A stretch of DNA of 64,000 nucleotides from positions 186,001 to 250,000 of the forward strand of contig VIRR01000557.1 in NCBI GenBank assembly GCA_008638375.1. Direction: 5' to 3'. The position numbers and the translations under genes were made by a program. This DNA comes from Nyssa sinensis (taxonomy: Eukaryota > Streptophyta > Magnoliopsida > Cornales > Nyssaceae). Shown here one piece after another: positions 11,770-24,925 of the stretch (within the stretch, counting starts at the first letter, position 1; each line of letters starts with the position of its first letter). The notes under the pieces were generated by a model. It did no database searches, was not told where the DNA came from, and saw only the letters and a program-made list of their open reading frames with translations.

Positions 11770-13689
11770 TGTAAAGATCCATAATTTTTCTAATATAAGA
11801 AATTTAAAATATTGACAAATATGTCAATGAAAAGAGAAAATAAATGCATGGGTAAATTATATAGCATGAATATGCTTAAGCTAAGACGGGTTTGTATGTA
11901 ATTAATAAGTTAAGTGTTCTTAACTTAAGTGAAAAGACAAAAAGGGGCATAGAATGAAAAGAAGAGAAAAGAAATAAGGAGGGGCAAAAAGGAAAATTTC
12001 ACCCCAAGGCTTTAGTTGGCTTATAAAGCCATGTCCACATACACCCAAAACACACACACAAAGTTGCGTGAAAGGGAAAGATAGAAAGAGAAGAAGAAGG
12101 GAAGGAGAGGGAAAGCTATGGTTTTGGAGATTCTTAAAGGAGTGGAGCTCCTTTTGAGAGATTGAAGAAGCACAAAGCCTCTCTATTTCCAAATCTTCAA
12201 CCTACGAGCAAGAAATTTGAGAAATCCATCATGATTCAACAAGGAAAAAGTTAGAGTTTTCATCCAAACATCAAGAAATTGAGGTAGGGACTTCTAAACC
12301 TAGGTATAGAGCATGTGTAGGTAGATTTTCATTCATCTATTACATCTCATGCTATGGAATTGCTTGTTTTTGTATGATAGACCATGTGTTGCATGCATAT
12401 TGAGTGTTCATATATTGGGTGAATTATTTCTATTAATTGACTTATTTTTTTGTTATCTTGTTGTTTATACAACTCCTGGTTGATTACGAAAATATTTGCA
12501 TGAAGAAATTACAATGTGGATTATGTGTGTTATATATATGAAATTACTTTTTGCAAACTATGTGTTTGTAGAAATGTTTTAATGACTATTTGTGTTGGTA
12601 AATGATGTCTAGAATTTGTTGTAGGAATGATTGGTTTTGTTAGTGGATTTAATATGAATTGTGAATAAGAAAGTTGATAAATTGACATTGGAATGATATG
12701 AATGGAACTTGGAAAGGAAGGTACATTTGATGATTTAGATCTTGGGAACTTGAAAGGAATAAGGGAAGCATAGCTTCTAAATATCTCGTTCATGTGTGAT
12801 GTAATTCAATAATGTTACATGTGTAAATAATTGGATACTTCCCTTTCAATGGCTTTATTCTTTGACATGGGAGAGTTTGGTTACCTCTTGAATCATTACT
12901 TTGTTGACGATGCATGTTCGGTGATCATTTAGATGTCACTACACATGCACAAGCATACATGCGACACCACAAGTCCTTATCTTTGTTTAGATTTTTCCTA
13001 CTAGAATTGTTGTACTGACTCCTACTAGATGCAGGAAGGGACAAGGAACTGAACACAAATTGAAGACCCATTACCAATACACTTTTAGGAAGACCTTCAT
13101 TTTTGTTTACTTGCACATTATGAACTCTTTTGGAAACTTGTTTGAATGTATATATCCATGGAAGAAACTATGTATTTTGTAGTTTAAATGTGTATAAACT
13201 AAAAGCTTGCTGATGATGTAAATATTATAAGAGACTTGACTTGTCTTTTGATTTTGTAAGAATTGTGAAGAATGGAACTTGAATTTAAAATTTGAAGTAT
13301 TGATTCTTGATGAATGAAAGTGAAATTAGATATTTAATGAATGTTAGGTCATTGTATGAATGTTGAATGAAATGAAAATAAATGTTTAAGACCCTTGAAA
13401 ATCAAGTTGAATCAAGAAAAGAAACTGAAATAGGAAGGATTTTCCAAAACAGGCCAAAGTAGGGGACTAGGCCTAATCGGCACTAAGAGGTGGAAAAATC
13501 CCCCTTTCAGCCCGTTTTGTTAGTTTAACTTCCGGATTGACTTTTTACCACCCGATTTGCCTTCAATGGACCATTTGACTTAAATTAGGGTAAATAAACA
13601 TGTTTTTCACCTAATTACCTCACTTAAAGTGGCTTAGAAATGGGGTCACTCACTTCACCCCTAGGCCTATTTGGTTTCGGGGCTTGACA
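11770..13689 (+). mobile_element. 5' LTR of Gypsy-type element B
   Basis: It starts TGTAAAGATCC and ends GGGGCTTGACA, and is 1920 bp long. It aligns with the LTR starting at 19145 over its whole length, with scattered substitutions. CTTATAAAG at about 12020 is a candidate LTR promoter TATA box; the other LTR has CTTGTAAAG there. The primer-binding site follows within five bases. The 5-bp flank GTGAG (11765-11769) matches GTAAG after the 3' LTR at four of five positions. Confidence 0.88.
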
Positions 13690-13692
13690 GAA

Positions 13693-13703
13693 TGGTATCA
13701 AAG
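13693..13703 (+). other. Primer-binding site of element B
   Basis: TGGTATCAAAG matches the usual initiator-Met tRNA primer-site sequence TGGTATCAGAG except at one base. It begins four bases after the end of the 5' LTR. Confidence 0.8.
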
Positions 13704-14215
13704 TATCAAGTTTAGAATACTTAGGGACGACGGGACTAAACTTAGAAATTTTTGGGCCACACAAGTAGTTGGGTTATGATGAGTTAAGTACCTTAGATAT
13801 AAGTTAGGATTCTACACTTGGACATAATATTTAAGACACTCCTAGGAATTGAATTATGAAAATTAGGCAGATAAGTGTTAATGGTGTCATGGCTCTACTC
13901 GAAGGAGAGTCCTAGTATGTTAATCAACCATTTAGATTAGTTATACTCATTAACATAATCCAAGTATGATAATTTCTTGTTATATCCACTCTATGTTTAT
14001 TAGAGGGATTCTTAGAAGAATTGCTTGTAGGCTATATATGAGTTTCTCGTGTTATGTGATTATGTGTGTGTGAGATTAAAGGACACTTTTGTGTCTTGAA
14101 ATGATATTATGTAAATCACTACGAGTATGGTGCAAAAATGATATCACTTCTCGATGTTGAGTTATTATGTGTTATACTATGTACCAGTGTATATGATTGG
14201 GTGTTTATTTAATAA

Positions 14216-14252
<37 letters not shown>

Positions 14253-15202
14253 TATGGTGATTGCTTGAAATCGATATTTTCTATATACTTGTGAATCCAA
14301 TGAGTGTGCAACAATTTTAGGAATGAAGATTTAAGTTGATTTAACATGCTTAAATGACATTTTTTCATTTTGTGAATCTATTATGCGAATCACTAGAATT
14401 ATAATGTGGAATGTTATGAATCCCTTAAGATTAACCTCACAATAATGTTTATTATATATTAGCATGAGTGATTCAGTGCTTATTTGACAATAATGCATGT
14501 TATGGTTGTTTGATGATGACACTCTTTTTGCATGATTATGAGCATAATAAACCCGAAACCTTTCGATGTTAGCGTCATGTACAAGGGAGGAATGGCCTAC
14601 ACCCACAGGTTTAAATCCTTGTCTCACTAGGAATAATCATAAGTCTTTGAGAACATGTCAGTATAACTAGTGCTAATTAAAGAAAGATGGTTAGTGGATT
14701 AGGCTTGTTAATTATGCTTAAATGGTAAATGAGTTATGTAGTAGTGTGCGTAGAAGGTTATGAGTGGTATTAAATACCCAAAACTTAAATTCTTGCCTAG
14801 GATGATTGTGTGAAACCTAGTGAATTTCCTTCACCTAATACCCTTATTTTAATATAGGAAAAACAGCCTCAAGATAACCAAAAGGGATTAGATTCCTCAT
14901 TTTATGGGACGGTGGAAAAGGCTTAAATTCTCAGAGAAATGGCTAGGGCCATGGGGCAATTAGCCAGGGAACCATGACAGGAAAACCAACAATATCTTGG
15001 AGGAACAAGGCCTAGAGCCTTAATGATTAGGGAAGGAGGACAAGATCCAACAAGAAGACATGGGATTGGGCCTTAATTGCGGCCTGGGAAGAGGCCGAAA
15101 AAGAGACAAATGGAGGCTATGAAAAATCTTCTTAGAAAAACACCCATTAACTTTCCAGAACCAAACCAACTTAGTTGGAAGACTACATAGGGACAACCTA
15201 TA

Positions 15203-15331
15203 TGCTATCATTGCTGTCAACTTGGACATCGTAAGAAGGAATGCCTAATGCGGGTGCCATCTTAGAGCAAGGTAGTGAGGACTATAAAATGCTACCAATG
15301 TGGCCAACTAGGCCATATTCGAAAAAATTGT
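15203..15331 (+). pseudogene. Gag zinc-knuckle relic of element B (two CCHC motifs)
   Basis: Two CX2CX4HX4C knuckles lie in one frame. CYHCCQLGHRKKEC is at 15203-15244 and CYQCGQLGHIRKNC at 15290-15331. A TAG stop separates them, so the Gag protein is broken. Two adjacent knuckles fit a retrotransposon nucleocapsid that binds RNA. Confidence 0.8.
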
Positions 15332-16064
15332 CTAAGGAAAAGTAGTGCACTCAACCTAACGGGACCACCTTAGCTTGTGACACTAGCTCAAGCTCATAGG
15401 TACATCCAGGAGGTTGCCCTTACCCTAGTAAATGAACCGTTGGAGGGCCAAAAGAGATTCTATCAGAATAATAATGGTAACAAGGATGCTAATCCCATTA
15501 CCATGAGAGATGAACTACTAGGACCTTTTGACATTAGATGTATACTTTTAATGATTAAGTTTTCAAGTAATCTTATAAGAATTGTTCTAGATATCAGTAT
15601 AAGAAGGGACCACTTGTAAAATAAAAATAAAGGTTGCACTATAATTGCATAATATGAAAAACATTGGTAAAAAAAAATACTTAAACATTGTTAAATGTAA
15701 TAGAACATGAAACATATGATATTGAAAGCTACTTAAGGAAACTCATGTGATATATTGAGAACATAGGGAGTTAAAAAAATTGATCATGGTAATTATAACG
15801 GAACATAGATTTTATGAGTTTTTAGCTTTGAAAAGAGTGACAGTAAATAAACTTATATCTTACGTTATTGTGGGAGGGTGACAACCTCGGTTCAATGATG
15901 TAGAATTGATAAGACTTCTTGGATATTCACAAAGAGATTAATTTGGGAGACTAAGTCGTGAAGACAAAAATAAGGTTGTAGAAATTTTGATAAGAATGAT
16001 GAGGGATGGGATTCTCACTCTCATCTCAAAAGGAATAAATTTAAACTAATGTAATGAGTAAAAG

Positions 16065-16155
16065 AGAACTAGTGGGTAGAGTTCCTATAGTTAACAGTAG
16101 GATGGACTGGAGAACTAGTGGGTAGAGTTTCTATAGTTAATAATAGGATTGACTA
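16065..16155. repeat. About 45-bp tandem duplication inside element B
   Basis: Two adjacent units share AGAACTAGTGGGTAGAGTT followed by a C or T, then CTATAGTTAA, AGGAT and GACT. The units differ by a few substitutions. Confidence 0.75.
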
Positions 16156-16900
16156 AATGATCACAATTGATTAAGCTAAAAAAAAAAACTCAAAGTGTTT
16201 TGGGAATTTGTTTGTGAAATTTGTGAGATTCATGAGAATTACATATTAAATTCAACCAAAATGAAATTGTAAGCACTGGGAAGAGGTTAAGAAAGACTAA
16301 AATCCTAAGACATTGACTTTTCAATGTTATGATTAACAATACTATTGTGAACAAAATTATATTAGTAATAATGTGAACATTTATGGATATAGAGGTAATG
16401 GAGATAATGAGTGAAAGTAACATGAACGAAAAATGTGAAGGATTTTGCAGCTGAGGACATGGTTAGTATTTGATGGGTATCAGGTCCTGCGTTACAAGTG
16501 ATGGACATGCCCCCATTACCTAATAACAAAGGGAGCTGTAATCCTTGAAGATGCTATTGGTCACTGTGAGTGGGGTTGTCTAGAATGAGACTATAGGGAT
16601 TAGGCTCGGTTAGCTTAGATTATAGTGGTATGACAAGTTTAGTATTGACTATTGACTGAATACGAGGTTTATCTTGGGAACTATGGATCTTGTATATACA
16701 TGAATGTTTGGAGACTTGATATAGATGTAAAAATGACTAAGTTTTGAGAAGTGTGAAGGTTAGACATTTATAATGGACCTAGATGTCGAAATTGGCCTTG
16801 AGGCGTTATATTTTGGGAAACAATGATAAAAGATGATGTCCTGAGGTGAAGAAACCATTATTGGATGATGTATGAAGCATTTAGCTTAGTTTCGAGGATA

Positions 16901-17068
16901 AGGTAGCAGATCCTTATAATATCTGGATAGGGAGCAGACCCTTATAATAGTTGGACAGAGAGTAGACCCTTATAATATTTGGATAAGGAGCAGGCCCTTA
17001 TAATGCTTGAATAAAGAACATACCCTTATAATACTTGGATAGGGGGGTAGGGCCTTATAGTACCTAGC
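16901..17068. repeat. Six-unit, 28-bp tandem repeat inside element B
   Basis: Unit starts are 16901, 16929, 16957, 16985, 17013 and 17041. Each unit has AGCAGACCCTTATAAT-like sequence followed by a TTGGAT-like end. Spacing is exactly 28 bp despite substitutions. 28 is not a multiple of three, so it is unlikely to encode a protein repeat. Confidence 0.9.
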
Positions 17069-19126
17069 CTTTTGTATTGGGGATTATGTCTCTCTGTGAT
17101 TTTAGAAATCTGCATGGAAGGCGGGTCAAGCCTTTGGGTCAGTAGCCTAAGAATGGTAAGGGACCTTTGGATGTTTGGCCAGTTTCAAGTGGGTTTGATA
17201 TAAGATGTTGACCAATCTCACGTATGATAGGGTGCGGGCCATTGATACTTGGGATTATTATGATTTGGAAAGGGTGTGGACCTTTGAAACCATGAATGTA
17301 TTACGGATGTGGTCCAGGACGGAACTTAGTATAGGATATGGTATGTGTGAGATGAGATGGTGAATAGTTACATTATTTGGCATATGAAAAACAAGAAATG
17401 GATTGTGAAAAGTAAAGGCCTGAGTGCTTATAATGTAAATTGAAGATCATGTAAAGGTACTTGGATTTATTGATGATAAAAATTGATGGTTTGAGATCTT
17501 GAGATATTCTTTTATGGGACCGTGTACTTATGATATGAATTAAAGGTATTGATCATATTAACGCGATGACGCTTGAGGAAGTGATGTGACAAGCCTAGTG
17601 GTGGCTCATATTGTTTCTTGCTTATGGACGATACAAGTATACGAATAAGCAATTGTCATATGATCTGAGTACCTTATGGATATACGATATCAATATGAGA
17701 TTGTTGACGAGAGTTCATTAGCACTTTATAAGTCACAAGATGATGACTTTGAGGATTTTTTTATGGACTAGGTGTCTTCCATAGATCATGAAATAACTTG
17801 ATAGAAGTCGACCTTTAAGACCTTTAGATTAGGTATAGGTGATGCACCATGATGGGTATTAGAGAATTGTAATTTCAAATGTAAATGTGATGGTTTTGAG
17901 AGTAATTTAAATGATTAGACTAAATGGTAAGAACATAAATAGGGATACTCACGTAAATCTATGTTAGGAATATCTTGAAATTCTAAAAAGAAGATGGTAG
18001 GGGGTATATTTTTTCTTAGAAACTTAATTTAGGAAACCTTTGCGTAGTTGTGTTGGACTTTATTCATAGTATCAAACTACTTTGAGAATCCTTAAGAAGT
18101 CTTTAAATGTTTGAAGTGATGAATGCTTGTAACGATATTGGTAATCTTATTGGTGGTGAAATGGTTACATTTAAGATTGGATAAAAAAGTGATTGATGAA
18201 TTGATTTGTTCTTATTGGCAGATAGACCTGCGAATTTGTTTTCGAAACATATTAAAAAGGGATGCAAAGTAGATATATGTGTGATTGTTCTTAGGAGAGT
18301 GTGTTACACTCTGATATGAATGCTTACCTATGAAATTTATACACCAAGAAACAAGTATCGCACGGTGAGGTTTGGTGAGCAAATATTTCCCTATTCGAGT
18401 GAGGACACGCATTCTAATACTTTATGGGCCAAAGGGTTGAGGTGTAGAGATTGTCATAGGAATGCAGTATGACTTGTGTGATGCTTGAGGTAGACAATTA
18501 GTAGGCTAGTACCTGAGAAACATGAGGAAGCGATGTTACAAACTAAATATGAATTAATAAGGTAAGTAAACTTGAAAGATAACAATAATGATGACATAAC
18601 TAAATGATGTGGACACTACCCGATTTAGGACTTGTATATGAGGAAAACTTTAAAGAAACCTATAAGTATTGAGTGATATGTGAAGTCTTATGAACAATCG
18701 AAGATGGGTCGATGCAAACAAAAAGGGCCGATATTTCTAGCATGATTATCTCTAACGATAGGCAAAGGTATTCACATAAATAGCTTAACCAAACATGAGT
18801 AGAGATAAGATAATTGTTAGGTGAAAACATTGTAGCGCATGTATATGCTCTAGATTATATTCACTCAGATTTGTTAAAGTTGGGATTGTATTTAATCACC
18901 TTAAAAAAGGGAACCTCAATACTAGTATAAATGGTAAGGAATGTGGTTTTATGTTTAGAAAGCAAAACGAATAATAACATGAAAGATTAATAAACGTAAA
19001 GATACGTTATCAACCTTATGGATTGTTTAGAGGATGGTATATTTTATGGTAGCCCAGAGATTATGAGGATTAATCTGAGTGTTTTAAATACGAGAACTAT
19101 AAGGAACCAAATTTCGAGGATGAAAT

Positions 19127-19144
19127 TTTCTAAGGGGGTGAGAA
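19127..19144 (+). other. Polypurine tract of element B
   Basis: AAGGGGGTGAGAA lies directly before the 3' LTR start TGTAAAGACTC. GAGGATGAAATTTTCT just upstream matches the GA.GAAATTTCTTT pattern often seen before plant Gypsy 3' LTRs, and recurs here at 60421-60432. Confidence 0.8.
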
Positions 19145-22100
19145 TGTAAAGACTCAGAATTTCTCTAATAGAAGAAATTTAAAATAGTGACAAATATGTC
19201 AATGAAAAGAGAAAATAAATGCATGGATAAATTATATAGCATGAATATGCTTAAGCTAAGACGGGTTAGTGTGTAATTAAATAAGTTAAATCTTCTTAAA
19301 TTAAGTGAAAAGATAAAAAGTGGCATAGAATGAAAAAGAGAGAAGAAATAAGGAAGGGCAAAAAATAGAATTTCACCCTAAGGCTTTAGTTGGCTTGTAA
19401 AGCCATGCCCACACACACCTAAAACACACACTAGACACACTCAAAGTTACGTGAAAGGGAAAGAGAGAAAGAGAAGAAGAAGGGAACGAGAGGGAAAGCT
19501 AAGGTTTTGGAGATTTTTGAAGGAGTGAAGCTCCTCTTGGGAGATTGAAGAAGAAAAAAGCCTCCCTACTTCCAAATCTTCAACCTAGGAGTAAGAAATT
19601 TGGGAAATCCATTAAGATTCAACAAGGGAAAAGTTATGGTTTTCATCCAAACATTAAGAAATTGAGGTAGGGACTTCTAAAACTAGATATAAAGTATGTG
19701 TAAGTAGATTTTCATTCATCTATTACATCTCATTCTATGGAAGTTCTTATTTTTGTATGATAGACCATGTGTTGCATGCATGTTGAGTCTTCATGTATTG
19801 GGTGAATTATTGTTATTGATTTACTTCTGTTCTTATCTTCTTGTTTATACAACTCCCAGTTGATGAAGAAAGATTTCCATGAAGAAATTATAATGTGGAA
19901 TATGTGTGTTATATACATGAAATTATTTTTTGCACGTCATGTGTTTGTAGAAATGCTTCAATGATTATTTGTGTTTGTAAATGATGTCTAGACTTTGTTG
20001 TAGGAATGATTGGTTTTATTTGTAGATTTAATATTAATTGTGAACAAGAAAGTTGATAAATTGACATTCGAATGATGAGAATGGGACTCGGAAAGGAAGG
20101 GACATTTGACGATTTAGATTTTGGGAACTTGAAAGGAATAAGAAAAGCATAGCCTCTAAATATCTGGTTCGTGTGTGATGTAATTCAATAATGCTACATG
20201 TGTGAATAATTGGATGCTTCTATTTCAATGGTTTTATGCTTTGACATGGGAGAGCTTGGTTATCTCTTGAATCATTACTTTGTTAACGATGCATGTACAG
20301 TGATGACTTGGATGTCACTACGCATGTACAAGCATACACGCGACACCACAAGTTCTTACCTTTGTTTAGATTTCTCTTACTAGGGTTGTTGTACTGACCC
20401 CTATTAGATATAGGAGAGGACAAGGAACCGACCACAAATTGAAGACTCATTACCAAAACACTTTTGGGAAGACTTCTATTTTTGTTTACTTGAGCATCAT
20501 GAACTCTTTTGAAAACTTGTTTGAATGTATATATCTATGGAACAAACTATGTATCTTTTAGTTTAAATGTGTATAAACAAGAAGCTTGCTGGTGATGTAA
20601 ATATTATAAGAGACTTTACTTGTCTTTAGATTTTGTAAGAATTATGAAGAATAGAACTTGAACTTAAAATTTGAAGTATTGATTCTTGATGAATGAAAGT
20701 GAAATTAGATATTTAATGAATTTTAGGTCATTGTATGAATGTTGAATGAAATGAAAATGAATGTTTAAGACCCTTGAAAATCAGGTCGAATCAAGAAAGG
20801 GAACCAAAATATGAAGGATTTTCCAAAACAGGACAAAGTAGGGGACCAGGCCTGATTGGCACACATATGTGCCGATCGACACTAAGAGGTGGAAAACCCC
20901 CCCTCTCAATGTGCCGATTAGAACTCGGAGAGGGGACTGACCACCTCTCCTCCTGTTTTGTTAGTTTGGCTTTCGGATCGACGTTTCTTTACCCGATTTG
21001 CCTCCAATGGACCATTTGACTTAAATTAGGGTAAATGAACACGTTTTTCACTTAATTACCTCCTTTTAGAGTTGCTAAGAGATGGGATCACTCACCTCAC
21101 CTGTCACGACCCAAGACCCACCCTATGCGGATCTCGAATCGCGAATCCTGGCCCGACTCTAGGTGCCGAACTGGGACTGTCTTAACTTGCTACACAGTTA
21201 GTGCAACTAACATGAAACAACTAAATAGTGGAAGACTTAAACAGTTAAATAAATAAAAGTTGCATGTAATATAATTAGTGTTCTCAAAATACGGAGTACA
21301 AAATTACTTAATACAACTGTTCATCCCCAAGACGTGGATAACATGGGAGAGCTATAAGACTGTTTGTACTAAATATTACATTGCAACTTCAAAAGAAATA
21401 TCCACCTCTAACTATCAGGCTCTGCTGTCTGTTCTTGATCTCTGTGCCTGAAATAGTCAAAATGCAGTATCTGTTCGGAGTTATGAAAACTCAGTAAGTA
21501 ATACTCATTTACTCTGCCATGTGTACAGGTCAATATTGAAAAGCATAATCCATAAAGAACTAGGATAATGCAATATGCTAACCAGTCAAGAAATATAGAA
21601 CTCAATATCAGATGATAGGAATTCAAATGATTAAGCAATGAAATTTGTTCTACTAATAATATCATACTACTACAGTCATGAGTTATCTCAAGTATAAATT
21701 GTATACACTCAATAAAAAGCTATGTAATCTCATGATCATTCATAATGAAATAATATGATCAAGCTATGAAAGTCAATAATAGATACTGATAACAACAAAT
21801 GTGGATGCTTTTTAACTTGGGGCCCGGTATACCCTTTAATCTTTTCTTGTTCCCTTTTTCCTCAATCTCTCATCCAAGCACTAACCCGTCGGTTTAGTAC
21901 TCGCCTCGCAGATCCCACTTTAATTGCCACTTTTGATTCCATTTTCTCGACCCGTAGGTCTAGTAAGCATTAGATGGAGTTTGTGACTGAGTACAAATCT
22001 GGCTACAATATAATATATCTAGATCATGCTAAATCCCATGAAATGCAATAACACTGCTCTCAGCAGCGAGAATGAAACTGTTGCCTTAATAGGCCAATGT

Positions 22101-22790
22101 AAGCTGGGTTGCTGAGACCATAAGTCTTGCCCCTCGAGGCCTATGTACAGAGTGTACAGAAATCATGATCAAGATATATAACAGTCAATAAACATTTTTT
22201 AGAAGATAGAGCAATATCGATGTGGACTCAATAACATTCTGGCATGTAAGGAATACAATAGATAATATAAGAAAAACTATTGACATGGCTGGGAATGTAA
22301 CACATGCAGAGATTGGACATTTACTTACCTCTTAAACCGTTTTTGTTCTTTCACAATAAAATCAAGTCACCCTTCCTTTCTCTTTGAAATTCCTATTCAT
22401 TAATAGATAGTATATCTCAGTTTACCTTTTTATAATTTATGCTATTCATCAAATTTTATGCCTCTTTACTATTAGTTTCTCTTTTACTAAAATAGACTCT
22501 ACTATTAAGTCCGAAACGTCGAAGAAAGTCAGTTTAGGTTTTCGTGGAACTCAATTTGGACATCTATGCTAAAAAGGGTAAAATGGTTATTTTGCATTTT
22601 TACGTGTCTTTTATTTTTCGGGACCCCGTCTCGCAACACGGACCTCACCATTGGTCTTAGAGGATCCAAGATAGTCAAATTACACTAACATGTTTAATTT
22701 GGACTTCGGGCTATTTTGATATATTTAAATTAATTTAATTAATTAAACATGACATTTATAAAATAAATATATATTCAGTCACAAAAATCC

Positions 22791-22909
22791 CCACGGGCGT
22801 GCCTGTCACAGTGGGTTTAGGGGTGGAGTTAGGATTCTTGGGTCTTGAGAGGTTGGCCGTTCGATTCCTATGGGCCGCCCCCATTTTTATCTTTTTCTTA
22901 ACAATTTTT

Positions 22910-22913
<4 letters not shown>
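22791..22913 (+). mobile_element. tRNA-derived SINE-like head
   Basis: A box-A-like CCTGTCACAGTGGG (22802-22815) and a box-B-like CCGTTCGATTCC (22857-22868) lie about 50 bp apart, as in internal Pol III promoters of tRNA-derived SINEs. A second truncated copy of the head (CACGGGCTTTCCTGTCCTAG, 22961-22980) lies just past the AT run. No tail or target duplication could be fixed. It is not a functional tRNA gene; I see no cloverleaf. Confidence 0.45.

Positions 22914-22944
<31 letters not shown>
22914..22944. repeat. (AT)n microsatellite
   Basis: An AT run between two SINE-like heads; it may be the expanded tail of the first copy. Confidence 0.9.
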
Positions 22945-22947
<3 letters not shown>

Positions 22948-23059
22948 GGCAAATAATCAACACGGGCTTTCCTGTCCTAGTTGGTTTAGAGCTCGACTTC
23001 CTTTTAGCAATTACAATATGAACTCAGGGGGGAAAAATTCTCTAATTCTGAACTATGAA

Positions 23060-23625
23060 ATGGGATAATGCCCTTCTTAGATCGAAGAACCATTAAGTCC
23101 TAGAGGAAGGGATGGTATGGTCAAGCCAAAAGAGGAAGTAGTAAAAGTGCCCGCCAATTCAGAAGTTAGGGGAAGTACTTGCAAATCGGCTCAGCCCTAT
23201 CTCATTTTGAGTAGGAGAACCTCGTTCAATTTCTAAAGAAGAATTTGTCAGTATTTTCTTAGGAGGCTAAAGATATGGAGGGAATAGACTCCAACTTCAT
23301 CTCTCATAAGTTAATGATCAATCCAGACCATTCTTTAGTGCGTAAAAAAATGAGGACATTCGTTCCGGAATGACATAAGATCATTATTGAAGAAGTTTAG
23401 AGGTTGCTCGATGCAGGAATGATAAGGGAAGTTTTTTACCCCGAGTGGCTCGCTAATACCGTACTAGCTAAAAAGAAGAACGAAAAGTGGAGAGTTTTTT
23501 TTTACTATATCAACCTTAACAAGGCATGACTTAAGGACATTTTTCCTTTCCCAAGAATTGACCAACTCGTGGACACCACCGTAGGGCATGGACTCATGAG
23601 CTTTATGGATGACTATTTTAGATAT
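23060..23625 (+). pseudogene. Ty3/Gypsy reverse transcriptase fragment (Tat/Retand-like)
   Basis: Plus-strand pieces resemble a Gypsy pol protein, with several stops. They include NLVQFLKKN, MEGIDSNFISHKL, RLLDAGMIREV, YPEWLANTVLAKKK and FPRIDQLVD ending in SFMD. The order and wording fit the Tat/Ogre/Retand group, upstream of the catalytic box, which is absent. The fragment is opposite in orientation to the surrounding LTR, so it is probably an insertion within it. Confidence 0.75.
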
Positions 23626-24640
23626 TAGGTCTCACGTTCGATGCAGCCCCTGTACATTTTTTTTTCTAATTACCTTGGAGTCAAACACTGGACAAGGGCC
23701 AAAATTAGGGATAGGATATCCTATCCCCAATTCAATTCCAATTTAATTCAATATAGCCGTAGCCAACCAGTCCCAATTTAACTTAAAAATAGTTTAATAT
23801 CAAAACGACGCAGCTTTGGCTCATTCAAGCACCAAACGACGCCACACCCTCTCTACTGTTCATCATCCTTTTCGTTTTTCCGGTAAAGGGCCGGTAGGTT
23901 TTCGTCGCCATCTCTGGTGATGACCAACTAATTTCAGTCGATTTTTAATGCTTTTTAAATGCCATTTTCTTCTATTTTTCATAGGGATCTCATTTCTAGG
24001 TTTAGTTTTCTATTTATTTCACTAGGACTCCACGAAATGAGAGAAACAGTGGCTCCAGCCAAATGTATTTTTCTCATTTTGAATTCATTCACTTACTGTT
24101 TTCCTTTCCTTCTTTTCCAGTTTTATTCCCACACCATTGAGGATTTATTCCTCATAGTTAAAATGAAGTTTAAAGCACAAAAATACATAGACCCGAATTA
24201 TTCCCTTAGACCTGCAACTGTCTCTAACTCTCTCATCTCTTAACTATTTAACTTGATTCAAGCTGTAGTTTAAACCATTTTTCATGCTCAATATAGCCCT
24301 ACACTTAAAAACAACTATCATGCTTCAAAAACTAAAAATAGAAACTAAACCAACTCACCTATTTTTTTGATTTTTGTGGTGCAGTCTTTTCCGCTTCTTC
24401 TTCTCTCTTCTTCTATTTTCTACTTCTGAATCTCTAATATTTTCCCCAGCACTCTCAGTTTCTAACGCATCCTCTTGCTTCTTCTGATTTTTTCCTCAAA
24501 CAACCCACGTTATATATATGTAAAACCACTTACAGCTCACACACTTAGCCCATAGTTTTCCCTTCTTTTCTTCCATTTTCTAACTTCCTTTCTGTTTTCT
24601 TTCTTTTCCCACAACTTTACATTAATTGTTTGAGTGATAT

Positions 24641-24925
24641 TTGTGCTATATATATATATATATATTATATTATACACACATTATCACACATGTAAACACA
24701 CACACACACACACACACTACCGACACACACACTAATATACCAATCGACCCACACTTGGTGACTCATGCATGTTGCTTGGCAGCTTTCTTTTCTTTTCTTT
24801 CTTGTATTTTATATGTAATTACATGTATACATATAACATATAATATTATGTATATATACATATACAATACATTATTTATACACATTGTATACATATATAT
24901 ACTCATATACAGGCGCATATACTAG
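24641..24925. repeat. Low-complexity TA/CA tract in the nested LTR
   Basis: TA runs, an (AC)n run (about 24696-24718) and further TATA-rich sequence near the 5' end of the reverse-oriented LTR. The corresponding part of the LTR at 55190-55450 has the same TA/CA character. Confidence 0.7.

Larger units (their letters stand above)
15332..19126 (+). other. Decayed internal region of element B
   Basis: About 3.8 kb with no open frame longer than 80 codons and no recognisable pol motif on either strand. It holds a tandem duplication near 16065-16155 and a six-unit 28-bp array at 16901-17068. Either the element was non-autonomous or its pol region has decayed beyond recognition. Confidence 0.5.

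Noticed and set aside
16901..17068. CRISPR-like array because of regular spacing
   Set aside because: The units are contiguous without unique spacers, and this is a plant nuclear sequence inside a retrotransposon.
22857..22868. tRNA gene suggested by a B-box match
   Set aside because: No acceptor stem or cloverleaf could be formed; the context fits a SINE head.
24641..24925. 94-codon frame rich in Tyr, Ile and Thr-His repeats
   Set aside because: It is a direct translation of TA and CA microsatellites.
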